From: Acidobacteriota bacterium
Lineage (GTDB): Bacteria > Acidobacteriota > Terriglobia > UBA7540
DNA length: 64,000 nt
Assembly (NCBI GenBank): GCA_004298155.1
Contig: SCRD01000001.1
Coordinates: forward strand, 282,510-346,509
Direction of reading: 5' to 3'
Shown in pieces: positions 35,896-44,771 of the stretch. The notes beneath the pieces are model-generated. The model ran no database searches and had not been told where the DNA came from. It saw only the letters and a program-made list of their open reading frames with translations. The position numbers and the translations under genes were made by a program. How positions within the stretch are numbered: position 1 is the first letter of the stretch; each line of letters begins with the position of its first letter.

Positions 35896-36082
35896 GGTGG
35901 CGTATACGTTCTGATGTTTGGAATGTATGCGGCCCCTTGAAAAATCCCAGGCACCACTATCAGGATCCCGCATATTGTCACAAGCCGGGAGGGCAGAGAT
36001 CAGTGGATAGTGGCGAGTGGCAGGCGAGCGGGGAATAACGCTGGTTCGCATACATCGCAAAGGCGGCGACGTATGCGCCACC
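35896..36082. mobile_element. MITE-like inverted-repeat element (187 bp)
   Basis: The 35-bp end GGTGGCGTATACGT... (35896-35930) is the imperfect inverse complement of 36048-36082, with 25 of 35 positions matching, including the outermost 7 and innermost 8. A further inner pair, CCACTATC at 35954-35961 and GATAGTGG at 36006-36013, extends the fold. No coding frame lies inside. No target-site duplication is obvious, so it might equally be a large structured intergenic repeat. It occupies most of the 390-bp space between the Fic and methyltransferase genes. Confidence 0.5.
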
Positions 36083-36217
36083 AGCCGGTTTGTGACCCAA
36101 TCACCCCAAGGAAAGGAGCCCATCTGTCAACAGTCTACCGGACGGGTTCACCGACTTCTAACAGCATTTCGTATGTGGTAGAATTCCGTGAGACATTTGA
36201 AGGGAAATTGTCTAATT

Positions 36218-37729
36218 ATGCATGAGCAGCTTCGGCTCTTAGAGAATCCCCTGTCGCAGGAGTCGGATCAACTCGAAGTTCCGACGGGTTACAGGGGGTT
36301 GTACGCTTTTCATAAATATTGGGGTAAGAAGCCGCACGAATTAATGCGGTTTATCGTAGGGCTTCTGACAAGCCCAGCAGACTTGGTGCTTGACCCGTTT
36401 GTCGGGTCCGGCACTTCTGCGCGGGAGGCTCTTCTCCACAAACGTCGCTTCATCGGTTGTGATATTAATCCCATCGCTTGTGCCATTACACGGTTACTTT
36501 CATCTCCCCCTAGATTAGAGACCGTCACGAACGGATTTGCTGCTGTCACCGGCCAGGTTAGGGACGACATTTTGAAGACATACCGTTTAGAAAAAGGCGG
36601 GGGGATTGCCAGTCACTATTTGTGGGACGGACCCGTGCTCAAGAGCGTCTGGCAATCAAATGGCCTCCGTATGAGACGGACAGAGCTCAAACCGACGGAT
36701 CACGATGTGTCTCTTATGGAGATCTACAAGAATTATGTTAACCCCCTGAAATTCCCCCACCTCTTTACAAATTCACGCATCAATGCGGAAGCAGGTCTCA
36801 CCGTGGGCGATCTGTTCACTGGCCGCGCCCTTCGCAATATTGACGTACTGCTCAGCGCCATAGAATCGCTCGATGCCGACCAAAGAGATGCGTTACGGCT
36901 ATGCCTCACGGCCGCCTCGGGACAAATGACCAACATGGTTTTTGCCATAACAAACAGAGGCAAGACCCGTGGCGAGCGGGCCTTAAAAGTTGAGGTCGGC
37001 AGTTGGGTCATCGGGTACTGGCGGCCGACCGTCCACTTCGAGATTAACGTTTGGAACTGCTTCGCTCGACGCGTGGAGAAGCTCATCGACGCGTTGTCGA
37101 CAACGGACCCGCTCTGCGGAACGAAGATTGCTCATTTTTCAAATGAAGTGCTCTCGAAGAAGCGCGAAGCCTATGTAGGTTGTTTGGACTGCAGATCACT
37201 TCTGGCCTCGCTGCCAGATCAGTCGGTCAACCTGGTAGTGACCGATCCGCCTCACAGCAACAGGATTCCCTATCTTGAACTCAGCGCCATGTGGAACTCC
37301 CTCTTGGGTTGCCCTGCTGATTTTGACCATGAAATTGTTGTTTCTGAGGCTAGGGCACGCAGTAAGAGCGTTGATGCCTATACGGCGGACATTCAAGGCA
37401 CGCTCCTACAGCTTAGTCGGGTCCTTAAGCCTCATGGGGCCATGGTTTTCCTCTTCAACGCTCGAAACAGTTCCGATTGGGCAGCGCTTAGGCCCGCGAT
37501 GGCAATCAATTCCTCGTCGGCACAGTTGCGCTACATCGGCTGCTTTCCAGCTCAGTATTCCACGGGCTCAGTAGTGCAGGACAATCGTGCGGGTAGTCTG
37601 AGGCATGACTATGCTCTGGTGTTTTCCGGATCTGCGGGGCTCTCTGAAGCTCGCCTTACTATGCTGAATAAAGTTCAAGGATGGTCCTATGACCTGCCAC
37701 CCAATTCCATAGCAAAGACAGACACATGA
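36218..37729 (+). CDS. Site-specific DNA methyltransferase
   Basis: A 503-aa DNA methylase (amino-type, N4-cytosine or N6-adenine). SAM motif I DPFVGSGTSAREAL is at residues 59-72, and the catalytic motif IV TDPPHSNRIPY is at 342-352, about 280 residues later; the order I - target region - IV is alpha-like. Motif IV has His where Tyr/Phe/Trp is usual (DPPY). ATG 36218 follows GAAGGGAAA; GTG 36188 is an alternative start. Its stop overlaps the next gene by 4 bp, giving a coupled pair. Codon use is more AT-rich than in the neighbourhood, which suggests recent acquisition. Confidence 0.85.
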   Translation: MHEQLRLLENPLSQESDQLEVPTGYRGLYAFHKYWGKKPHELMRFIVGLLTSPADLVLDPFVGSGTSAREALLHKRRFIGCDINPIACAITRLLSSPPRLETVTNGFAAVTGQVRDDILKTYRLEKGGGIASHYLWDGPVLKSVWQSNGLRMRRTELKPTDHDVSLMEIYKNYVNPLKFPHLFTNSRINAEAGLTVGDLFTGRALRNIDVLLSAIESLDADQRDALRLCLTAASGQMTNMVFAITNRGKTRGERALKVEVGSWVIGYWRPTVHFEINVWNCFARRVEKLIDALSTTDPLCGTKIAHFSNEVLSKKREAYVGCLDCRSLLASLPDQSVNLVVTDPPHSNRIPYLELSAMWNSLLGCPADFDHEIVVSEARARSKSVDAYTADIQGTLLQLSRVLKPHGAMVFLFNARNSSDWAALRPAMAINSSSAQLRYIGCFPAQYSTGSVVQDNRAGSLRHDYALVFSGSAGLSEARLTMLNKVQGWSYDLPPNSIAKTDT

Positions 37730-38823
37730 CCTTCGACGAAGCGAATCGGCTATTCCTTCAGGACGAGATTAACACGCTATCTGGAGTACCGGAGGGTTTG
37801 AAATTCTTAAAGCTCCGCTCCCTCTCCCGAAAGGAACATTTGAAAAGACTCTTCGATGTTGCAGGTCAACCTGCCGTCTCATCCAGCGCGAGCGGGCTGT
37901 TTCGTGAGGCTTACGAAGCTGATCTTCCAGATGCAACAATTGATGCTGTAATCGCTGAAATATATTGCGAGGAGAGTGCCGAACGTGTGCGCGCTGAAGA
38001 CGGACTAGTCAGTGAGCTTTACAAAATGACAGTATTTGATTGGGGCGGACTGCATCAAAACAGTTTAGAAAAAACCATCGTCGACAACTATCTGAAAAAA
38101 ATCACCTCTTTCGACACTCTTGAGCAAAAGATAGAAAACGATCTCCATCACAGCATGAGAGGATTCGTTTTATGTCAATGGTACAACCACTGGACGTCCA
38201 TTATCATTGAGGATATTTTTAGACGCCATCCGGCCGTGTTGCCTGCTGTAGGCCTGGTGAAGAAAATCGATTTCTTCGTCAGACAAGTCCCATTTGATTT
38301 GAAGGTTACCTATTTCCCTGAAGGATTTATCGCAGATCGTCGGAGAGAAGCAGGACTACGACCGGAGTTGACAGTGCTGAAACAGGTAGCCCGCGGCGTA
38401 AGGATTCACTTCGACGCAAATGCACTCTCCGGTGGCAAGCTCTTGGAGGACTTGTGGAAGAAACTGCGCGATCATCCCGCGGCAGAGGCGCAAAGTACAG
38501 TTATGGATCTTCACACCCACCGAATGCGGCTTATAAATGAGAGCGCAGCCGATCCATCGCGCCTGATTAGGTGGCTTTATGAAAACCAGGGCGTCCGCCG
38601 ATTTGATTCTTCAAACCGATTATTCTTGGTTCTCGTCGATCAATCTAACTTTTTCGATTCATGGAAGCTAAAGCGCGCAAAGCCATTGTTGGAGGCCGCG
38701 ATAAATCGATATTTAGATAGGACTCCCCCTGTGCCAGGCAGGCAGGTAACATTCGCATGGGAAGGACGAAACTACACGTCACGGTCAGACGTATTGTTCA
38801 TATTACCCCCGTCCGCAGCGTAG
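37726..38823 (+). CDS. Putative restriction endonuclease, PD-(D/E)XK type
   Basis: A 365-aa protein with no familiar full-length match. Its centre reads HWTSIIIEDIFRR (E162, D163), then KKIDFF (D182) and PFDLKVT (D191-L-K193), which fits a PD-(D/E)XK nuclease core: one Asp and, nine residues on, a DxK on adjacent strands. Coupling to a DNA methyltransferase by a 4-bp ATGA overlap makes a type II restriction enzyme the likely role. The assignment is inference from motif and context. The gene shares the AT-rich codon use of its partner. Target sequence unknown. Confidence 0.65.
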   Translation: MTFDEANRLFLQDEINTLSGVPEGLKFLKLRSLSRKEHLKRLFDVAGQPAVSSSASGLFREAYEADLPDATIDAVIAEIYCEESAERVRAEDGLVSELYKMTVFDWGGLHQNSLEKTIVDNYLKKITSFDTLEQKIENDLHHSMRGFVLCQWYNHWTSIIIEDIFRRHPAVLPAVGLVKKIDFFVRQVPFDLKVTYFPEGFIADRRREAGLRPELTVLKQVARGVRIHFDANALSGGKLLEDLWKKLRDHPAAEAQSTVMDLHTHRMRLINESAADPSRLIRWLYENQGVRRFDSSNRLFLVLVDQSNFFDSWKLKRAKPLLEAAINRYLDRTPPVPGRQVTFAWEGRNYTSRSDVLFILPPSAA

Positions 38824-39596
38824 TCCCTTCCTGGAATCGAGGCCGGTGCAGACGCTCGCCGTGTAGCGTCTGCGTGCTCGCGAAGCGATAGGTCCTATTG
38901 GACTTCATTCCGGCTTTTGAGACGGCTTGTCGCATCGCGGCCATTAGACCCCGCCATTCTGACCCTACTCAGCTTCGCTGAACGGAGAACTTAAAAATCA
39001 ACCTCCGTGCCGCCGGCCCAGAGACCGCCGACTTAGCGGCCTGACCAGGGGAGCGACCCGAGCCTGCAGGTCCATGTCAGGCTCACATAGGATTTGAGTG
39101 GGACGACGATTTATGCTTATGATGGGGCGAACGCGGCTGGCGCAGATGCATGGCTTGTAGTATCTGCGGTCCCGCTACGCAAGCGGCAAGGGTCTTCGCC
39201 TTTTGAGGTTGGCGGTTCTTCCCATAAACCAGGCCAAGAGCCGCAGACCGCAACCCTGTCGGTCGGCGCTACCCCTCTCATTGACCACAGACACTGAAAA
39301 CCAATATTTGGGCGCCACACCGCCCTGGAAGTAGCGGCGCATTTACCGTGCCATTTCGGTTTTGTAGCGGCGGCTTTACGCCGCCATCTGGTTTCACCCG
39401 TGGCGAGGTAAACTCGCCGCTACGCGTGTTTGCCCATCAATGCACCGTGGCGAGGTAAACTCGCCGCTACGGCTTTGCGGGAAGAGCCGCGGGCCGTAAA
39501 GGCCCGCGCTACGAGCCTCTGCCCGAAAGCGGCTCTATCTTAGGAGGAAAACCGAAGGCCGTGGGTGCCGGCTAACTGCAAAAGGCGCAAAGCTGG
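38824..39596. other. Long intergenic region rich in REP-like palindromes
   Basis: This 773-bp gap between the restriction gene and the porin gene holds no credible gene. From 39331 onward it is packed with short GC-rich palindromes, annotated separately. The part before 39331 contains dispersed GCTACG/CGTAGC words that look like older repeat remnants, and a small palindrome around TCAGCTTCGCTGA at 38970. Confidence 0.55.
39331..39512. repeat. Cluster of REP-like palindromic repeats
   Basis: Four or five related units lie within about 180 bp: GTAGCGGCGCATTTACCGTG (39331), GTAGCGGCGGCTTTACGCCG (39364-39386), two identical 25-bp copies starting CGTGGCGAGGTAAACTCGCC (39399-39423 and 39446-39470, 47 bp apart), and CGGGCCGTAAAGGCCCGCGC (39489-39512). 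Each is an imperfect palindrome with a TTTAC/GTAAA centre and flanking GTAGC/GCTAC. A weaker copy is at 1715-1740. These resemble REP/BIME elements, which are probably spread by REP-associated transposases. Confidence 0.75.
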
Positions 39597-40940
39597 TTAC
39601 CTCTCCCAGTGAAACCTCAGCGCGAAGATCGGGGCAGGGCCGCGGTCACGGTTATAGGCGGGATCCACGACAAACTGAAAATCCGGAGAAATTGAAACGC
39701 CCCAGCGGGTGGCGAAGGAATAGTAAGCCTCCAGCATTTCCTCTTTTCTGTAACTCAGCCTGCCGTCACCAACGGTGATGCCCAGGCCGCCGTTAGCGAT
39801 GAACTGCCTGTGAACAGCGCTGATGCCATTGACCACCGCGGCAAGCCCGGCAGTATCTCCGGGGCGGTCCCAGGCGTTACCCTCCAGGCTGATGCCTGCA
39901 GACGCCGTGCGGTCCACATCCGTAAATTCCCAGATCTGGTTCCTGCCGTCGCTCCAACCCAGGCGGGCAAATGCTCCAATGTCTTTATGAATTTCCTGCT
40001 CCAGGTTGAGCCCCAAACCATATTTGGAGCGATACGCGAGCTGCCCGGTGGAGGAGATGCTTTGCGGGTCGGCAAGCGAATCCTGATAATTTCCCATATG
40101 GGCGCTTTCTCTGTAGGCGAGCAGACGAGCGGCGCCCGCATGTCCGTTCAGAGCGAAACGATGTTCAACTTCCAGGGTGAGGAAGTGGGCCTGGTCAATG
40201 TTCCAGTCCATGCGGATCCCGTTCGCAAATTGCGAAACCTGAAAAATGCCCAGCCGTGCTGACCACGAGTGCACATCGAATGCCGCCGATGCTCCGTTGG
40301 TGATGCCGAGCGAGTTTGCCGCGTAATCCCACGCAACATTATTGACAAGGGACCAGTTCATGAACTGTGTTCGCGGGTCGTTGGCGTATCGATTTTTGTC
40401 GAATACATCGGTGACGGGATAATGCCCCACCATAAAAGTGAGCCGTTCACCGCCCGATCCACTCGAGGCGGGGTTGGGGCCGGCGCTGGCGTCAGCTTCC
40501 GCGCCAAGCGTTATCGTTTCCCGAAGATAGGCGCGGGACAAGTAGGCGTCGGGGTAAGTCTTGCCCACCCGGTATGCCTCGCCGTTCGGGAAGCCAGCCA
40601 CGCCGGTGGCGTTGCTCAAGCCGTAGCCCTGCCAGACCAATACGTCGGCAACGAACTCGCCGCCGCGCCATAACCGGACATCGCCTCCGACATCAAAAGA
40701 GAGTGTGTTCTTTAACTCCCCGTTAGCTTCCAGGCTGTTGGCGCCGGAGTATTTTGCCGGGAAGGGAAGAACTCCCTGTCCAACAAGCGTGGACTGGAAA
40801 TGAAAATTCCACCTTGGATCGGGCAGAGACGCCGCCCCCTGGCCGGCATCCTGAGCGCGAACCGGCAGGCATGCCGCAAGCATCAGAAGGAGCACTGCAG
40901 CCCGCGGCTTTCCAAGCCTTCGTATGGTTTTCAGCGACAT
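39597..40940 (-). CDS. Carbohydrate-selective porin, OprB family
   Basis: A 447-aa outer-membrane protein. ATG 40940 begins a signal peptide (MSLKTIRRLGKPRAAVLLLMLAACLPVRAQ). The body alternates polar and hydrophobic residues as in a beta-barrel: WNFHFQSTLVGQG, SFDVGGDVRLW, FMVGHYPVTDVFD, FMNWSLVNNVAWDY and WGVSISPDFQFVVDPAYN, typical of OprB proteins that pass sugars. The last residues, FALRFHWER, end with an aromatic-rich strand but not a terminal Phe. An alternative start at 40967 adds nine residues. Confidence 0.85.
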   Translation of the reverse strand: MSLKTIRRLGKPRAAVLLLMLAACLPVRAQDAGQGAASLPDPRWNFHFQSTLVGQGVLPFPAKYSGANSLEANGELKNTLSFDVGGDVRLWRGGEFVADVLVWQGYGLSNATGVAGFPNGEAYRVGKTYPDAYLSRAYLRETITLGAEADASAGPNPASSGSGGERLTFMVGHYPVTDVFDKNRYANDPRTQFMNWSLVNNVAWDYAANSLGITNGASAAFDVHSWSARLGIFQVSQFANGIRMDWNIDQAHFLTLEVEHRFALNGHAGAARLLAYRESAHMGNYQDSLADPQSISSTGQLAYRSKYGLGLNLEQEIHKDIGAFARLGWSDGRNQIWEFTDVDRTASAGISLEGNAWDRPGDTAGLAAVVNGISAVHRQFIANGGLGITVGDGRLSYRKEEMLEAYYSFATRWGVSISPDFQFVVDPAYNRDRGPAPIFALRFHWER

Positions 40941-41220
40941 AATCGGTCTCGTTGTCGGGCGATTCACGGCCGGGCTGCTCCGACGCTCACGCCGCGCTCT
41001 GCGCCTCTTGCAGCGGTCCGCGTTTGAATGCGCGGGTTTGGAGCTGTTTGCGGTCTCGATGCTTCGAGATTCCGGCGATTCCTGTCAGCCCGCTACCAGG
41101 CGGCCCTCGTTGTCCATCTCCCATTTCATGATCAACATGGCGCTGCTCTCCGGTCATAAAGTTTACACTTCTATTCGTGCGGTTATCACGACCATCCTGG
41201 CCTCTTCCCCTGCCACGTGG
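40941..41220. other. Intergenic region, porin 5' side
   Basis: No gene, RNA or repeat recognised here. It separates the porin start from a STAS pseudogene, and presumably holds the porin promoter. Confidence 0.4.
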
Positions 41221-41430
41221 TCAATGGAGATGGTTTCCAAACAGCCCCGCAAGATCAAGCACGTGATAGAAAAGCAGCAACTTCATCGCGATCAGATAAG
41301 CCTGCAGGCTGATCAGCGAACATCGCACACTCCGTGTCATCGGTATCCCGCCGCCCCCATTGCGGGCGGAGGTATACGCGGCCACCAGGGTTCCAGGCCC
41401 CGCGATGCCAATGCAGTGGCGGCAAAGCCC
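41221..41430 (-). pseudogene. STAS-domain pseudogene fragment
   Basis: On the minus strand the frame reads CIGIAGPGTLVAAYTSARNGG, which corresponds to YIDSAGLGTLVAAYTSARN in the intact STAS gene at 31936-32280; the bases are nearly the same over about 70 nt. The tail (LIAMKLLLFYHVLDL) still resembles the C-terminal ITKLVTIFSVHDS. The phospho-acceptor Ser is Ile and its preceding Asp is Gly, and the N-terminal half of the domain is not recognisable. It therefore looks like a decayed duplicate. Limits are approximate. Confidence 0.6.
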
Positions 41431-41684
41431 GTCACCGGGGTGAGACTGAGCAGAGCGTTGCGCGCGTCCTGATGTCGGTGCTAAGTTCATTTCAGGTATG
41501 GTATCAGAGTGATGGGTCCCAGCGGGCGAGAGGCCTTGATTGATGCCCAATACGTTCTTGACTTGACCTGCACGCAGTTGGCAAGCACAATTCGATTCAG
41601 CGTTTTCGGCCCTCAGGCGCGCCCATTGCTCGGGTAAATAGAGCATTGACAGCGCGAATTGCCATTTTGAAACGTCCGGCGCCG

Positions 41685-42794
41685 ATGACTGAGGTCAACG
41701 ACGCGAAAGACTGCCCTGTTGCGTGCGGACTTCTGGCCTTCGTTGTTTTCGGCGCGTTCCTGTCCATGGGCTGTCGCGCCGCTCCAGTTGCCGCGCGGCG
41801 GAGCGGTCCCTTACATCTGGGTACGAATGCTGTCCTTTATACTGTCGAGGACGCCGACCTCATCGCATCGCTGGGCAGTCCAGGCAAGGTGGGCGCCCGG
41901 GTGACGTTCTACTGGAGCGACATCGAGCCCACCGATGGCAACTGGCAGTTCGCTGTGTATGATGACCTGGTAAAGCGCGCGACAGACGGCAACATTCCTC
42001 TATTGGGGGTCGTGGCGTACGCCATGAAACGCGTGGCAGCCACGGCCACAAGTATGCAAGGCGATCCCTGGGCGCTCTCATTTTGCCCGCCGGACGACAT
42101 CGGGCAGTTCGCCACGTTTGCCGGCATGGCGGCCGCCCGCTACCCTCAGGTGAAATATTGGGAAATCTGGAATGAACCCAATGCCGCTTATTTCTGGCGG
42201 CCTTCGCCTGAACCCGCCCGCTACACCGAGCTGCTCAAGAGTTCCTACGCTGCCGTCAAGGCTGCGAACCCCAATGCCGTCGTCGTACTGGGCGGCCTTT
42301 CTCCCGGTGTCGGAAGCGGCCAGTTGAATACGACGATCGCTTCGTCCTTTCTTCAGTCTGTTTACCAGAATGGCGGAAAGAACTACTTTGACGCCGTCGG
42401 ATTTCATCCCTACAACGGTGGCGCGCCGCCGGATTCGTATCTGGCGGGCTATGTCAACAGTGTCCACGACGTCATGGCGCAGAATGGAGACGGGAACAAA
42501 CCGGTTTGGGTTACGGAAATCGGCTGGTACGTGGGCACAGGAGGAAATGCGCTCTCTGAAGCGCAGCAGGCGGATTACCTGAGCAGTGCGTTCACGATCC
42601 TTTACGATCTGAACTTTGTCCAGCGGGCCTATTGGTACAACTTGAAGGATTACAGTAATCCCGCCACGGCAGTGGTGCCATCGCCCGGCACCGTGTGCGG
42701 GCCGGGAGTGGGTACTCCGGTGGATTATGGGCTGTTTCAATACTCGGGTTCACCAAGGCCTGCTGCCGACGCCTTCAGGAAAGCCGTGCAATAG
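41685..42794 (+). CDS. Glycoside hydrolase (GH39/GH5-like TIM barrel)
   Basis: A 369-aa enzyme of clan GH-A. After a hydrophobic N-terminal segment (LLAFVVFGAFLSMGCRA, possibly a lipoprotein signal) comes the TIM barrel with the acid/base WEIWNEPN and, 140 residues later, the nucleophile strand VWVTEIGWYVG. The order VKYWEIWNEP - DAVGFHPYNGG - VWVTEIGW is that of PslG- or GH39-like endoglycosidases, which may cleave matrix polysaccharide. The start is ATG 41685; a TTG at 41646 would add 13 residues. No sugar-specific neighbour is present. Confidence 0.78.
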   Translation: MTEVNDAKDCPVACGLLAFVVFGAFLSMGCRAAPVAARRSGPLHLGTNAVLYTVEDADLIASLGSPGKVGARVTFYWSDIEPTDGNWQFAVYDDLVKRATDGNIPLLGVVAYAMKRVAATATSMQGDPWALSFCPPDDIGQFATFAGMAAARYPQVKYWEIWNEPNAAYFWRPSPEPARYTELLKSSYAAVKAANPNAVVVLGGLSPGVGSGQLNTTIASSFLQSVYQNGGKNYFDAVGFHPYNGGAPPDSYLAGYVNSVHDVMAQNGDGNKPVWVTEIGWYVGTGGNALSEAQQADYLSSAFTILYDLNFVQRAYWYNLKDYSNPATAVVPSPGTVCGPGVGTPVDYGLFQYSGSPRPAADAFRKAVQ

Positions 42795-43064
42795 GACGAA
42801 GCGGGACAGAGATACCTGCTTCGGAGCGCCTCCGATCTGGCGGCCAAATTCTTCATTTTGCGACATTGAATCTGGGACCTCACGGCGGGTGGCTCACCGT
42901 TCCATAGTAATGATGCGCCAACCACAAAGAAAAGCAGAGGGCGAAGCGCGGCCTGTTCGGGCTAGAATAGAAGATGGCCCTCGCGCTGTTGTGTGGCCTT
43001 GTGGGGTGGCCGCTGGGCCTGAACATTATCAGAAGAATGTAGTCACCTCCGCCAGGGATGAGAC

Positions 43065-44093
43065 ATGCCTTTACTGCGACTGGATCCTGTTCGACGAAGG
43101 TGGGTGATTACCGGCAAGCGTCCCGCCATGCCGGACGCGCTGGATTCCGGCGAGCTATGTCCTTTCTGTCCGGGGAACGAAAGTTTTACGCCTGCTTCGA
43201 TCCGGGAACACCGGGATGCCAATGGACATTGGGACGTGCGAGTTTTTCACGACCGCGCTCCTCTGTTCCGCGTGGAAGGCGGACTGAACCGCGAGGGTGA
43301 GGGCATCTATGACCGCATGAACGCTGTGGGCGCGCATGAGATCGTGGTGGAGACCAACCAGCACGGCAAACCTCTCGCCGAGCTTGCGCCCCAGCACATT
43401 GCCTGTGTGCTGGAAATCTGCCGTGACCGGATCCTTGACCTGAAGCAGGACCTGCGTTTCCGCTACGTCTCGATGTTTAAGGACCAGGGCCGGGTGCGGC
43501 CCGCCGGCGAGGAACACAGCCACTCGCAGGTTCTTGCTGTTCCGGTCATCCCCACGCTGGTTGAGCGCGAGCTTCGCTGGAGCCTGTTTCATTACCAGCG
43601 CAAGGAACGGTGTATCTACTGCGACATCCTTTACCAGGAAACACGCCTGGGCACGCGGGTTGTTGACGAGAACCCGGATTTTGTCTGCCTGTGCCCCTAT
43701 GCCTCGCGCTTTCCGTATGAGATCTGGGTGCTGCCCGTGCAGCACTTCTCGGCCTTTGAGCGGGACATGGCCGCCGGGCCGCGGCTGCATTCACTCGCGA
43801 GGTTTTTGAAGACGGCCCTGCTGCGGGTCCAGAAAGTTTCCAGCAAGCTGCGCCTGTCTCTCCACACTGAGCCTAACCTTGCGGCCTACGGCACAGAAAC
43901 GACCCGCTGGAAAACCGTGAGGGACGATTACCACTGGCACTTCGAAATCTATCCCGAGCTCGACGGCGAATCGGACCACTTTGATGCGGAAAGTTTTTAT
44001 TACAACCCTATCCCGGCCGAGGATGCCGCGCTTGCCCTGCGCTCGATTGAGGTTGAGGCGGAAAACAGCGAGGTCCCAGCCAAAAGTGATTGA
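43065..44093 (+). CDS. galT: Galactose-1-phosphate uridylyltransferase family (GalT)
   Basis: A 342-aa HIT-superfamily nucleotidyltransferase. CPFCPGNE near residues 32-39 is the zinc site, EEHSHSQVLAVPVIP the active-site loop (HxHxQ, here HSHSQ with the nucleophilic His), and CIYCDILYQE is a second Cys pair. The C-terminal WHFEIYP is typical. It should transfer UMP between UDP-glucose and galactose-1-phosphate, or ADP-type donors in related enzymes. Start ATG 43065. It is separated by 3 bp from gph, so the two form an operon. Confidence 0.85.
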   Translation: MPLLRLDPVRRRWVITGKRPAMPDALDSGELCPFCPGNESFTPASIREHRDANGHWDVRVFHDRAPLFRVEGGLNREGEGIYDRMNAVGAHEIVVETNQHGKPLAELAPQHIACVLEICRDRILDLKQDLRFRYVSMFKDQGRVRPAGEEHSHSQVLAVPVIPTLVERELRWSLFHYQRKERCIYCDILYQETRLGTRVVDENPDFVCLCPYASRFPYEIWVLPVQHFSAFERDMAAGPRLHSLARFLKTALLRVQKVSSKLRLSLHTEPNLAAYGTETTRWKTVRDDYHWHFEIYPELDGESDHFDAESFYYNPIPAEDAALALRSIEVEAENSEVPAKSD

Positions 44094-44096
44094 CGG

Positions 44097-44771
44097 ATGA
44101 CCATACCCAAAACCGCTCTCGACCAGATGGAACTCCTGGTCTTTGACCTGGATGGCACGCTGGTGGACAGCGAACTCGACCTGGCGAACAGCGTGAACGC
44201 CACGCTTGAAACAATCGGCCGCATGCCACTCAGCGTGGACCTGATCGCATCGTATGTAGGGCAGGGCGTCAGCGTTCTCATCAGCCGGGCGCTGGGCGCG
44301 GAGTCAACTTCGGAACTGGTGGAGCGCGCTACAGAGATTTTTCTGAGTCATTATCGCGAGCATATGCTGGACCATACCGCGACGTATCCCGGGGTCCGCG
44401 AAGCGCTGTCTGAGCTGGACGGCCGCAAGTTGGCGGTGCTGACCAATAAGCCGGTGAGGTTCAGCCGCGAGATGTTGAAAGGCCTTGGCCTTGCGCATTG
44501 CTTCCTGCAGATTTATGGCGGCAACAGCTTTGAAAATAAAAAGCCGGACCCCATCGGTCTCCACCGGCTGATGGAAGAAACCGGGGCGCCGGCCTCAAGG
44601 ACGATGATGATCGGCGATTCTGTCTCAGACGTTCTGGCGGGCCGCAACGCCGGAGCCTGGACCTGCGGAGTCAATTACGGGTTTGGCGCTCCTACGCTCG
44701 ATGAAGTTCCGCCCGACATTCGGATTGACAACCTGCGGGAATTACCGAAACTGTTGAATGGAAAATCTTAA
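44097..44771 (+). CDS. gph: Phosphoglycolate phosphatase-like HAD hydrolase
   Basis: A 224-aa HAD phosphatase with LLVFDLDGTLVDSELDLANSVN (motif I, Asp nucleophile) at residues 11-32, a helical cap, VLTNKPVRFSREML (motif II), and MIGDSVSDVLAGRNAG (motif IV). This is the pattern of Gph, which clears 2-phosphoglycolate formed in DNA repair or oxygenase activity. It starts with ATG 44097 three bases after galT and its end overlaps the following gene by 14 bp. Confidence 0.88.
   Translation: MTIPKTALDQMELLVFDLDGTLVDSELDLANSVNATLETIGRMPLSVDLIASYVGQGVSVLISRALGAESTSELVERATEIFLSHYREHMLDHTATYPGVREALSELDGRKLAVLTNKPVRFSREMLKGLGLAHCFLQIYGGNSFENKKPDPIGLHRLMEETGAPASRTMMIGDSVSDVLAGRNAGAWTCGVNYGFGAPTLDEVPPDIRIDNLRELPKLLNGKS

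Noticed and set aside
39094..39297. 67-aa frame within the REP region
   Set aside because: Located in repeat-rich DNA, no ribosome site and frames open on both strands, as expected for palindromic GC-rich repeats.
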